A stretch of 64,000 nt of DNA from Amorphoplanes friuliensis DSM 7358 (GTDB lineage Bacteria; Actinomycetota; Actinomycetes; Mycobacteriales; Micromonosporaceae), in NCBI RefSeq assembly GCF_000494755.1, contig NC_022657.1:2022001-2086000 (forward strand). Direction: 5' to 3'. The first letter of the stretch is position 1. Every line of letters starts with the position of its first letter. Shown here piece after piece: positions 32,518-40,566 of the stretch. The translations under genes were made by a program, and so were the position numbers. A model generated the notes under the pieces. That model was given only the letters and a program-made list of their open reading frames with translations. It was not told the DNA's origin and did not search any database.

Positions 32518-34446
32518 ATGCAGGACGCCCACCGACAGCAGGACGATGAAGCGCCGATGCCCGCAGGTGAGGGGGAGTGGTCCGACGACGGTGAGCTCGC
32601 CTTGCCGTACTGGCTGACCAGCACCGAGGAAGCCGCCAACACCACATTTCTGAAGATGCTGCAGCGGTTGCCACGGCTGCTCCGATCGGCCTGGTCACTC
32701 GCGTGGCAGGCCAGCCGGCGGACGACCATCGCCGTCGCCGGGCTGCAGCTCGCCGCCGGAGTCGCCAGTGCGGTCGGGCTCGTCAGCGTCGTCGGTGTGC
32801 TCGACGGGCTGCTGCGCGAAGGGCCCACACCCGAACGCGTGCGTGCGGCCGTACCGTCGCTGCTCCTGCTCGTCGGGGCCGCGGCCGTGAAGGGCCTGCT
32901 CAGCTCGGCCGCCGCGGCGGCGAACGGGCGGTTGTCGCCCAAGGTCTACGAGGCCGCGGAGATGCAGCTGCTGGAGCTGACCACCCGCGTCGACCTGTCC
33001 ACCTTCGACGATCCGAGCTGGCGTGACGCCATGGAACGCGCCCGCGACCGGGGGATCTCCGCGGCCGAGCAGCTCGTCGACCGCGGCATCGAGCTCGGCA
33101 CACACCTGATCGGCCTGGTCGCCGCCGCAAGTGTTCTGGCCGTGCTGCACCCGGTGCTGCTGCCGCTGCTCGTGCTGGCCGTGCTGCCCATCGGCTGGGC
33201 GGCGGTCCGGTCGGCGCGGCTCAACCACCGGCGCATGCTGCGGCTCATCGCGGTCTGGCGGCGGCAGAGGATGCTCGCCGAGTTGCTCGCCGCGCGGGAG
33301 CCGGCACCCGAGCTGCGGGCGTTCACGCTGCGGCAGTACGTGCTGGCCGAGGTGCGGCGGCTGCTCGCCGTCTCCACCAACGAGGAGATCCGGATCTCGG
33401 CGCGGCAGGTCAAGACCACCCTCGTCGGTACGGCGCTCAGCGGCGTCGCGACCGGGCTGACGTACGCGACGTTGCTGTGGTTGCTCTGGACCGGGCGGAT
33501 GGAGCTGGCGGTCGGCGGTGCTGCGGCGTACGCGATCAGCATGGGCATCGGCAAGCTCACCGAACTCGCCTTCAGCGCCAACCGGGTCTTCGAGCAGGGG
33601 CTGTACTTCGCCGACTTCGAAGGCTTCTGCGACCTGTCGCGGGAACGTGCCGAGCCCGCACCGGGCCAGGCCGCACCGCCGCTCTTCCACGAGATCAAGC
33701 TCGACGGTGTCACGTTCAGTTATCCCGACGCCGAGAAGCCGGCGGTCCGCGACGTCAGCATGACCCTGCGCCGCGGGGAGATCATCGCGCTCGTCGGCGA
33801 GAACGGATCCGGCAAATCGACTCTGGCCAGCCTGCTCGCCGGCCTCTACCAGCCGCAGGGCGGCACGATCCGCTGGGACGGCCGCGACCTCACCGCCTAC
33901 GACCCCGACACCGTCCGCGGCCAGGTCGCGGTCGTGATGCAGGAACCCACCCGATGGCCACTCTCCGCGAGATCCAACATCACCATCGGACGGTACGAAC
34001 GCAGCATCGCGATCGCGGACGTGCTCGAAGCGGCCAAGGCCGGTGACGCCCACGACTTCGTGACCGAGCTGCCCCGCCAGTACGACACGCTGCTGTCCCG
34101 CCACTTCACCGACGGCGCCGACCTCTCCGGCGGCCAGTGGCAGCGGCTCGCGGTCAGTCGGGCGTTCTACCGCGACGCGCCCCTGCTGATCTGCGACGAA
34201 CCGACCGCGAACCTCGACGCCCGCGCGGAACACGACGTCTACCTGCGGCTCCGTGAGCTCGCCGCCGGGCGCACGGTTGTGCTGATCACCCACCGCATGG
34301 CCAGCGTCCGCGAGGCCGACCGCATCTACGTCCTCGACCACGGCGCGGTGACCGAGGAAGGTGATCACGAGACGCTGATGGCGGCCGGCGGGACCTACGC
34401 CCAGCTGTTCGGACTGCAGGCCAGCGCGTATCAGTCGGCGGTGTAG
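32518..34446 (+). CDS. ABC exporter, fused permease and ATPase
   Basis: Half-transporter of 642 residues. The N-terminal ~70 residues are polar, then six membrane helices (about 75-370) and a C-terminal nucleotide-binding domain. Walker A (LVGENGSGKST, near residue 430), the Q-loop (VVMQEPTRWP), signature DLSGGQWQRLAVSRAFYR and Walker B (LLICDEPTANLD) are intact, with the switch His in LITHRMAS. It should work as a homodimer. The signature GGQWQR resembles lantibiotic and lipid exporters. The substrate is unknown. It starts 87 bp after pimB and is followed by the thioredoxin-like gene. Confidence 0.9.
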   Translation: MQDAHRQQDDEAPMPAGEGEWSDDGELALPYWLTSTEEAANTTFLKMLQRLPRLLRSAWSLAWQASRRTTIAVAGLQLAAGVASAVGLVSVVGVLDGLLREGPTPERVRAAVPSLLLLVGAAAVKGLLSSAAAAANGRLSPKVYEAAEMQLLELTTRVDLSTFDDPSWRDAMERARDRGISAAEQLVDRGIELGTHLIGLVAAASVLAVLHPVLLPLLVLAVLPIGWAAVRSARLNHRRMLRLIAVWRRQRMLAELLAAREPAPELRAFTLRQYVLAEVRRLLAVSTNEEIRISARQVKTTLVGTALSGVATGLTYATLLWLLWTGRMELAVGGAAAYAISMGIGKLTELAFSANRVFEQGLYFADFEGFCDLSRERAEPAPGQAAPPLFHEIKLDGVTFSYPDAEKPAVRDVSMTLRRGEIIALVGENGSGKSTLASLLAGLYQPQGGTIRWDGRDLTAYDPDTVRGQVAVVMQEPTRWPLSARSNITIGRYERSIAIADVLEAAKAGDAHDFVTELPRQYDTLLSRHFTDGADLSGGQWQRLAVSRAFYRDAPLLICDEPTANLDARAEHDVYLRLRELAAGRTVVLITHRMASVREADRIYVLDHGAVTEEGDHETLMAAGGTYAQLFGLQASAYQSAV

Positions 34447-34487
34447 GTCACATCGCGGCGGCACCGGCCGCGTGCCAGAGTGGGCGG

Positions 34488-35048
34488 ATGGACACCACCG
34501 GTCTGATCGTCGTCGCGACGGTCCTGGTGCTGGGCACCGCCGCGGGCATCTGGCGGCGCCGCGTCGACGGCCGCCTGCAGTCGGTGACGGGCCCGGCGGC
34601 CTCCGCTCCAAGCCCTATGCACCACTCGGCTTCTGCTTCGGCTGTACCTGAGGTGGTGGGTGAGAGCACTGTGATTGCCGGCGTGCCTGCGGGGACGGGT
34701 GACGGCGCCGATCCCAGCGCGGCGGGAGAGCGGCTGGATCCCGCGCTGCTCAAGACGCTGGGCGTCGGGCCAGCGCCCGCCACCCTGCTTCAGTTCTCGT
34801 CGGCGTTCTGCGCACCCTGCCGGGCTCTGCGGCGTGTGAGTGGCGAGGTGGTCGCCCTGCTGCCGGACGTGCAGCACGTCGAGGTCGACGCCGAGAGCCA
34901 CCTCGATGTCGTGCGCGCGCTGGGGATCTGGCGCACGCCGACCCTGCTCGTGCTGGATGCGGACGGCCGGGTGAGCAAGCGCGCCACCGGCGTACCGGGG
35001 AAGGCGCAACTGATCGCCGCCCTGGGTGACCTGCTGCCTGCTCGCTGA
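34488..35048 (+). CDS. Membrane-anchored thioredoxin-like protein
   Basis: Protein of 186 residues with an N-terminal anchor helix (TGLIVVATVLVLGTAAGIW), a Ser/Ala/Gly-rich linker (about 25-85) and a thioredoxin domain with the active-site motif FCAPCRALRR. Thioredoxin folds with TPTLLVLD and a cis-proline are seen. It probably reduces or relays disulfides at the membrane. In related actinomycetes a DUF4395 gene is usually next to it; here that gene lies 4.3 kb downstream, with an ECF/ABC cassette in between. Confidence 0.85.
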   Translation: MDTTGLIVVATVLVLGTAAGIWRRRVDGRLQSVTGPAASAPSPMHHSASASAVPEVVGESTVIAGVPAGTGDGADPSAAGERLDPALLKTLGVGPAPATLLQFSSAFCAPCRALRRVSGEVVALLPDVQHVEVDAESHLDVVRALGIWRTPTLLVLDADGRVSKRATGVPGKAQLIAALGDLLPAR

Positions 35049-35151
35049 CGGCCGCCGAGCCCGGGAGCGAGGGATGCTCGCGGACCGGTAGTGTGACGTG
35101 GGTCACTTGCTTTGATGATCCAGGGCGGGGGGTCGCGTCGTCTTGCCTGGT

Positions 35152-35703
35152 GTGAGACGAAGCCAGGAAACGGCCGACGAGGAAGAGCTCGTGCGCCGCA
35201 CCGCACGCGGTGACCGCCGTGCGTTCGACGAGCTCTACCGGCGTACGTCGCCGTGGCTCGCGGTGCGGCTGCGGCGCCGGTGCGCCGACGAGGATGTTGT
35301 CGCCGACGTTCTGCAGGAGACCTACCTGTCCGTGTGGCGCGCGGCCGGCAGTTTTGCCGGGGCGGCCACCCAGGGCAGCGCGGTCGGCTGGCTCTGGACC
35401 ATCGCCGCGAACCGTCTGGTGGACGCGTTCCGGCGCCGGGCGCGGCAGGCGCAGGTGCCCGCAGTGCCGCTGACCGCGATGACCGCGCCGGCGGCCGAGG
35501 AAGAGGTCATGGCCGGGCGGGTCGAGCAGAACCTGGAGACGGCCCTGCTCGCGCTGCCGCCGGAGATGCGGCAGGTGCTGCGGGCGATGGTTCTCGACGG
35601 GCTGTCCGTCCGCGAGACCGCGCTGCTGCTCGAGGTGCCGGAGGGCACGGTGAAGTCCCGCGCACGGCGGGCCCGGATCGCACTGCGGGAGGCACTGTCA
35701 TGA
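35152..35703 (+). CDS. ECF RNA polymerase sigma factor
   Basis: Sigma-70 family factor of 183 residues with region 2 (EELVRRTARGDRRAFDELYRRTSPWLAVRLRRR...VADVLQETYLSVWR) and region 4 (LLALPPEMRQVLRAMVLDGLSVRETALLLEVPEGTVKSRARRAR). There is no C-terminal extension. It begins at the GTG at 35152; a TTG at 35143 is an alternative. Its stop overlaps the start of the zinc-binding anti-sigma gene by ATGA, which means stoichiometric coupled synthesis. Probably controls its own operon, including the ABC genes downstream (inference). Confidence 0.9.
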   Translation: MRRSQETADEEELVRRTARGDRRAFDELYRRTSPWLAVRLRRRCADEDVVADVLQETYLSVWRAAGSFAGAATQGSAVGWLWTIAANRLVDAFRRRARQAQVPAVPLTAMTAPAAEEEVMAGRVEQNLETALLALPPEMRQVLRAMVLDGLSVRETALLLEVPEGTVKSRARRARIALREALS

Positions 35704-36503
35704 CCACACACCCGAGCCTCGCGGTGATCACCCGGTACGCCGAGGGCGACGAGCGCCTCGACGACGCCACGGTCTGGTCGGTCGAGGTGCACCTGGAGAC
35801 GTGCGTCGGCTGCCGGGCACAGCTCGCCGGTGCCGCGACCGACGACACCCGGCTTCTGCTCGAAAGGGTCGCCGCCGAGCTCGACGGGGGCATCACCGCC
35901 GGGCCCGCTCCGGTACGCGTACACCGCGTGTGGAACGCCCTGCAGCGGCGCTGGCTGGTCTGGGCGCTGCTGCCCTGGTTGTTCATGACCGTGGCGGTGC
36001 TCGGGTGTGCGTACCTGCTGGAACTGGCCCGTCCGGATCTGCCCTCGCTGGTGCTGCTGCTGGCTCCGGTCGCCCCGCTGCCGGCGGTGGCGGTCGCCTG
36101 GAGCCGGCGGGCCGACCCGGCCTGGGAGCTGATCGCCGGTGCGCCGGCCGCCGGGCTGACGATGCTGCTGCGCCGCACGGCCACGGTGCTGGCCGTGCTG
36201 GTGCCCGCGCTGGCCCTGGTGGGTGCGCGCTCGGGGGCGTCCCTGGCCCTGGTGCTGCTCCCGTCCCTGAGTTTCACCGCCGCGACCATCGCGCTCGGCG
36301 CGGTGGTCGGCGTTCAGCGGGCCGCGATCGGGCTCGGTGTGGCCTGGGTGGCGGCCGTGGTGCTGCCCAGCTTTTTCACGACACGTCTGCCCGTCGTGCT
36401 GCATTCGGAGAGCGTCCCGGTCTGGGCGCTGGTGACCGTGGCACTGGCCGCGTTCGCAGCGACCCGCAGTGCCGGTTACCGACGGCTCTCCAGCCGCGAC
36501 TGA
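35700..36503 (+). CDS. Zinc-type (zf-HC2) membrane anti-sigma factor
   Basis: Protein of 267 residues. The N-terminal ZAS-like zinc domain (about 1-60) carries the HxxxCxxC motif (VEVHLETCVGC). The rest is a large membrane domain with about six helices (from LVWALLPWLFMTVAVLGCAYLL onward), unusual because typical anti-sigma factors have one helix. The membrane part may sense the signal. Coupled to the sigma gene by ATGA. The following ABC ATPase starts 31 bp later. Confidence 0.83.
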   Translation: MTTHPSLAVITRYAEGDERLDDATVWSVEVHLETCVGCRAQLAGAATDDTRLLLERVAAELDGGITAGPAPVRVHRVWNALQRRWLVWALLPWLFMTVAVLGCAYLLELARPDLPSLVLLLAPVAPLPAVAVAWSRRADPAWELIAGAPAAGLTMLLRRTATVLAVLVPALALVGARSGASLALVLLPSLSFTAATIALGAVVGVQRAAIGLGVAWVAAVVLPSFFTTRLPVVLHSESVPVWALVTVALAAFAATRSAGYRRLSSRD

Positions 36504-36534
36504 CATCCCCGCACGTACCGATGGAGGTTTACTG

Positions 36535-37335
36535 ATGCGTACGGTGAGTGCTGCCGAAACGGCCCCGACCACCCACCCGTGGGCGGTCCACGCCCAGGGT
36601 CTGCGAGTGCGGGCCGGTCGTCACCTGGCTGTCGACGGGCTCGATCTGGCCCTCGGGACCGGGGTGCACGGACTGCTCGGCCCGAACGGCGCCGGCAAGA
36701 CCACTCTGATGCGGGCGCTGGCCACGGTGGTGAAACCGGCCGGTGGGCAGCTGACGATGCTCGGCGAGACCGTGGACGGCCGTGCCGATCTGCGCCGGAT
36801 CCGCCGCGGCCTGGGTTATCTGCCGCAGGCGTTCGGGTTCTACCCGCGGTTCACGGTGCGGGAGTTCGTCGAGTACATGGCCTGGCTCAAGGAGATGCCC
36901 AAGACGGCCGTGCCGGGCGCGGTGCAGCGGGCCATCGACCGGGTCGGCCTGACGGCGAAGGCGAACGCCCGGATGAAGACGTTGTCGGGCGGCATGCTGC
37001 GCCGGGCCGGCATCGCGCAGGCCATCGTGAACGACCCGGAGGTGCTGCTGCTCGACGAGCCGACCGTCGGGCTCGACCCCGAGCAGCGGCTGGACTTCCG
37101 TGAGCTGTTGCGTGATCTCGGCGTCGACAGCTGCGTCCTGGTCTCCACCCATCTGGTCGAGGACGTGGTCGCCGCCTGCACCGACGTCGTGCTGATCAAC
37201 GAGGGCAAGCTGGTCCATCAGGGCACCCCGGACACGCTCATCGCGCAGGGTGGTCAGAGCGACGCCGGGGACAGCCCGGCCGAGCGGGGCTACTCCGCCC
37301 TGCTGCGCCGGCACCGGGCGGAGGGCAACCGATGA
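36535..37335 (+). CDS. ABC transporter ATP-binding protein
   Basis: ABC-2 type ATPase of 266 residues. Walker A (GLLGPNGAGKTTLMRAL), signature LSGGMLRRAGIAQAI, Walker B LLLDEPTVGLDPEQR and switch His (VSTHLVEDV) are complete. The start ATG at 36535 has GGAGG 7 nt upstream. It overlaps the next gene by ATGA. It forms an operon with the ECF sigma/anti-sigma pair and two membrane proteins, so the transporter is likely induced by that sigma factor. Export of a drug, lipid or peptide is possible; the substrate is not visible. Confidence 0.9.
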   Translation: MRTVSAAETAPTTHPWAVHAQGLRVRAGRHLAVDGLDLALGTGVHGLLGPNGAGKTTLMRALATVVKPAGGQLTMLGETVDGRADLRRIRRGLGYLPQAFGFYPRFTVREFVEYMAWLKEMPKTAVPGAVQRAIDRVGLTAKANARMKTLSGGMLRRAGIAQAIVNDPEVLLLDEPTVGLDPEQRLDFRELLRDLGVDSCVLVSTHLVEDVVAACTDVVLINEGKLVHQGTPDTLIAQGGQSDAGDSPAERGYSALLRRHRAEGNR

Positions 37336-38654
37336 GCCGCGTCCTGGGAATCGAACTCCGCCGTTCGGCGGCGGCCGGAGCCGGCCTGGCGTTGCTGGTG
37401 GTCGGTGTGCTGCTGCTCTTCTTCGCCGAGGGGATCGATTTCTCCACCGGCTGGGTGCAGCTGGCGATGACCCAGCGCCTCTATCTGGCGGTGCTGTGGC
37501 CGCTCGCGCTGGCCGCCGGCGCCTTCCAGGGCCGGCGTGATCACCGGTCCAACGTGACGGAGCTGTTCTCGACCACGCCTCGTCCACGGATGCACCGCAC
37601 GATGCCCACCCTCGGTGCGATGGCGATCTCGGTGGTCTGCGCCTACCTGGTCATGGGTATTGCGGGCGGCCTGTGGATCATCACCACTGCCGAATACTTC
37701 CCGGTCACGGTATTTGTCGTCACCGCGGTCGGGGCCTTGGCGCTGATCGCCGCCGCCTGGTTCGGGCTGGCGATCGGCCGCCTGCTGCCGTCGATCATCA
37801 CGGCTCCGGCGCTGGGTGTGGCCGGCCTGGCCCTGCTGCTGCTCATTCCGATGGCGACACGGCCGCGCGGCTGGCTGGCCCTGGTCTTCTCGCCGATCTA
37901 CGAGATGAACATGCCCGGTGCGTACGCGACCGTGCCCACCCGCGTGAGCATCTCGCAGACCCTGTGGCTGATCGGTCTTGCCGTCGCGGGAGTGCTGCTC
38001 TTCGCCTCCAGCGGCTGGCGTGTCCGCGTGGCGGCGCTGCTGCCGCTGGTGGCCGGGGCAGCCCTGGCGATCACCGTCATGCCGCACCAGAACAGGTACG
38101 TCACCGACGCGCTCGACCCGGTCGCCCAGGAGCTGGTGTGCACCGAGGACGAACCGCGTGTCTGTGTCAGCCGTGTCCACTCCGCCCTGCTGGGCGAGGT
38201 CACACCACGGGCCCGGGAGGCGCTCCAGATCCTGGCGAAGCTGCCCGGCGCGCCGACCCAGGCGCACGAGGACACCACGTACTACCCGGACTCGTTCCCG
38301 CCCCGGCGGACCGACACCGTGCTGATCCCCGTCGAGGCCGACGACAAGGGGCACCTCGCCGACCCGGACACCGTGGTCCCCAGGATGCTGGACGCGGCCG
38401 GAGCGAACGGCATCGGCTGCGAGCAGCCCGCCGACCTCGTGGTCACGCGGGCCGCCGGGTCCTGGATCTCGGGCCGTGAACCGGTGGCGACCTACGAGTA
38501 CGAGGACCCGAGCATCAACCCCGCGGCCGTTCAGCTGTGGGAGAAGCTGCGCAGCCTGCCCGAGGCGGACGCCGCGGCCCGGGTGAGCGCGGTACGCCAG
38601 GCCGTCCTGGCCTGCAAGGACGTCAAGGGACTGCTGGACCGGAGCGCCGGATGA
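37332..38654 (+). CDS. ABC-2 type permease with extracytoplasmic domain
   Basis: Protein of 440 residues: about six membrane helices in the first 240 residues (LALLVVGVLLLFFAEGI, MAISVVCAYLVMGIAGG, VFVVTAVGALALIAAAWFGLAIG and others). A soluble C-terminal domain of about 200 residues follows, with three cysteines (VCTEDEPRVCVSR, GCEQPADL). It overlaps both neighbours by ATGA. The soluble domain resembles no family I know. It is the probable permease for the ATPase just upstream. Confidence 0.75.
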   Translation: MSRVLGIELRRSAAAGAGLALLVVGVLLLFFAEGIDFSTGWVQLAMTQRLYLAVLWPLALAAGAFQGRRDHRSNVTELFSTTPRPRMHRTMPTLGAMAISVVCAYLVMGIAGGLWIITTAEYFPVTVFVVTAVGALALIAAAWFGLAIGRLLPSIITAPALGVAGLALLLLIPMATRPRGWLALVFSPIYEMNMPGAYATVPTRVSISQTLWLIGLAVAGVLLFASSGWRVRVAALLPLVAGAALAITVMPHQNRYVTDALDPVAQELVCTEDEPRVCVSRVHSALLGEVTPRAREALQILAKLPGAPTQAHEDTTYYPDSFPPRRTDTVLIPVEADDKGHLADPDTVVPRMLDAAGANGIGCEQPADLVVTRAAGSWISGREPVATYEYEDPSINPAAVQLWEKLRSLPEADAAARVSAVRQAVLACKDVKGLLDRSAG

Positions 38655-39253
38655 GGTGGCTGACGCTCTACCTGCGCTCCCGGCGCGTACCGGTGGCTCT
38701 GGCCGTGGTCGGTGGGATCACGGCGCTGATGTGGACGCTGTGGTCGGTGTTCTCGAACACCCGCGAAGCCGGCCTGCCCCTGGTGGTCCTGACGGTTCTT
38801 GTGCTGGTCGCGACGCTCACGGCGACCCTCGCCGGTCCGGACGACGCCCTCGAACGCACCGCGGCGCTGCGGTGGCCGCCGCGGCGGGCGGCGCACCTGC
38901 TGGGGGGCCTGGCGGTGATCCTGGTCCTGCTCTACGCCACGCTTCTCACCGGCGCGCGTTTCGGCCCGGCCGGTCTGGTGCTCCGCGACGCGGCCGGTCT
39001 GCTGGGCCTGACCGCCCTGGGCTCGGTCACGATCGGCACGGCCAAAGCTTGGTGCGCCCCGCTGGGCTGGACGCTGATCGCGATCATGTTCCCGCAGCCG
39101 GGAGAGGGCGCGGGCCAGGTACTGACCTGGCAGACCCAGGCTCCGGACAACCGCGCCGCCGCGGTGACGGCCGCACTGCTCACCCTCAGCGGGCTGATCG
39201 CGTACGCGGTGGCCGGCCCCTCCCGTCGCGCACCCGCCGAAGCAGCCCTCTGA
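38651..39253 (+). CDS. Membrane protein of the ABC cassette
   Basis: Protein of 200 residues with five to six hydrophobic helices and almost no loops (VPVALAVVGGITALMWTLW, LPLVVLTVLVLVATLTATLAG, LLGGLAVILVLLYATLLTGA, and so on). It begins at an ATG overlapping the previous stop (ATGA). Likely a second permease subunit. No recognisable motif. Last gene of the ECF cassette; DUF4395 follows after 75 bp. Confidence 0.7.
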   Translation: MRWLTLYLRSRRVPVALAVVGGITALMWTLWSVFSNTREAGLPLVVLTVLVLVATLTATLAGPDDALERTAALRWPPRRAAHLLGGLAVILVLLYATLLTGARFGPAGLVLRDAAGLLGLTALGSVTIGTAKAWCAPLGWTLIAIMFPQPGEGAGQVLTWQTQAPDNRAAAVTAALLTLSGLIAYAVAGPSRRAPAEAAL

Positions 39254-39328
39254 CCTGCAAATCTGCACCCGTACGCCGGTGATGGGACTCACGCCCGCAC
39301 CGGCGTCACGGCGTGCGACGCTCACGGC

Positions 39329-39742
39329 ATGCAGCTTGATCCGCGTGGGCCGCGGTTCGCCGCGGGACTGACCACCGTTGTCCTTGTTGTCGTGCTGACA
39401 ACCGGCTGGGGCTGGCTCGCCCTGGCCCAGACGGTCGTCTTCGCGATCACCGCCGCCGACCCCCGGCACGGGCCGTACGCCTTCGTCTACCGGTTCCTCG
39501 TCGCGCCGCGGCTCGGGCCCACCACCGAGCGGGAGGACGCCGCACCGGTGCGTTTCGCCCAGCTCGTCGGGTTCGCCTTCCTGGCGGTCGCCTCGATCGG
39601 CTACCTGAGCGGGGCGACCGCGCTCGGCGTGGTGTCCGCCGGCTTCGGTCTGCTCGCGGCGTTCCTCAACGCGGCGTTCGGGCTGTGCCTCGGCTGCGAG
39701 GCCTACCTCGCCGCCCGCCGGCTCTCCGCCGGCCGCGCCTGA
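39329..39742 (+). CDS. DUF4395 membrane protein
   Basis: Protein of 137 residues with four helices and the DUF4395 pattern: PRGPRFAAGLTTVVLVVVLTTG, DPRHGPYAFVYRFLVAPRLGP, then two helices ending in LNAAFGLCLGCEAYLAARRL. The CLGC pair could take part in thiol chemistry. In actinomycetes this family is usually encoded beside a thioredoxin-like or rhodanese protein (family knowledge). Here the thioredoxin-like gene at 34488 is separated by the sigma/ABC cassette. Confidence 0.8.
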   Translation: MQLDPRGPRFAAGLTTVVLVVVLTTGWGWLALAQTVVFAITAADPRHGPYAFVYRFLVAPRLGPTTEREDAAPVRFAQLVGFAFLAVASIGYLSGATALGVVSAGFGLLAAFLNAAFGLCLGCEAYLAARRLSAGRA

Positions 39743-39840
39743 ACTCCCGTCGCGGTAAGTAGAAACTGCGGGAAGAAAGGGCTGAAATTAAGTAGGCCCG
39801 GAAACGCCCAAGATGCCGGGACAGTGCCCGGAAATGCGAA

Positions 39841-39876
39841 TCCGCCCGCCACCCCGCAGTACGGGGGACGGGCGGA
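39841..39876. terminator. Bidirectional terminator hairpin
   Basis: Arms TCCGCCCG (39841-39848) and CGGGCGGA (39869-39876) enclose a smaller CCCCG...CGGGG hairpin. It lies between the convergent DUF4395 and response-regulator genes. No long T-run is present on either side. Confidence 0.6.
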
Positions 39877-39890
39877 CAGCGTTCCTGAGG

Positions 39891-40559
39891 TCAGAACTTG
39901 GGAGCGTCCGGCGCCTCGAGCAGGCCGAGCCGCAGCGCCGTCATCAGCGCCTGGGCGCGGTTGGCGGCACCGAGCTTCTCGTACAGCTTCGAGATGTGGG
40001 TCTTGGCCGTGGACTCGCTGACGAACAGCTGCTTGGCGATGCCGGCGACGCTCATGCCGTCCGCGAGCAGGCGCAGGACCTGACCCTCACGGGGAGACAG
40101 CTGCGGGCCGGACGGGGCCAGACGCCGCTTCATCGCCTCGGCGAGATCGGCCGCGGTGAACGCGCTCGGTGCGGAGGCAGCGTGCCGCGCGGCGGCGACA
40201 ACCTCGTCGGCGGGCGCGGTCTTCGGCACGAACGCGCTGGCACCGGCCTCGAGCGCACCGAAGAGCTGATCGTCGCCCGCGTACATGGTGAGGACCACGA
40301 TGCCCATGTTGGCGTTGTTCTTGCGGAGAGCGCGAGTGGCCTCGAGTCCGCTGCCGTCGGGCAGGCGCAGGTCCATGATGACCACGTCGGGCTGCAGCGC
40401 GCCGGCCTGCCGGACGGCCTCGGCGGCCGTGGCGGCCTCACCGACGACCTCGAACTGCCGGTCCCGCTCGAACGCGTGCCGCAGCCCCTTACGGATCAGG
40501 TCGTGATCGTCGACAAGCAGCACCTTGGTGCGGGTCGTCGGCATCGGACTGGTCGACAT
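39891..40559 (-). CDS. NarL/LuxR-family response regulator
   Basis: Two-component regulator of 222 residues. The receiver domain has DD18, the phospho-acceptor Asp63 (VIMDLRLPDG), Thr in VVLTMYA and Lys in FVPKTAP. The C-terminal LuxR helix-turn-helix (LSPREGQVLRLLADGMSVAGIAKQLFVSESTAKTHISKLYEKLGAANR) occupies about 152-215. The cognate kinase gene ends 7 bp upstream on the same strand. Target genes are not evident. Confidence 0.93.
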   Translation of the reverse strand: MSTSPMPTTRTKVLLVDDHDLIRKGLRHAFERDRQFEVVGEAATAAEAVRQAGALQPDVVIMDLRLPDGSGLEATRALRKNNANMGIVVLTMYAGDDQLFGALEAGASAFVPKTAPADEVVAAARHAASAPSAFTAADLAEAMKRRLAPSGPQLSPREGQVLRLLADGMSVAGIAKQLFVSESTAKTHISKLYEKLGAANRAQALMTALRLGLLEAPDAPKF

Positions 40560-40566
40560 GCTCGGG

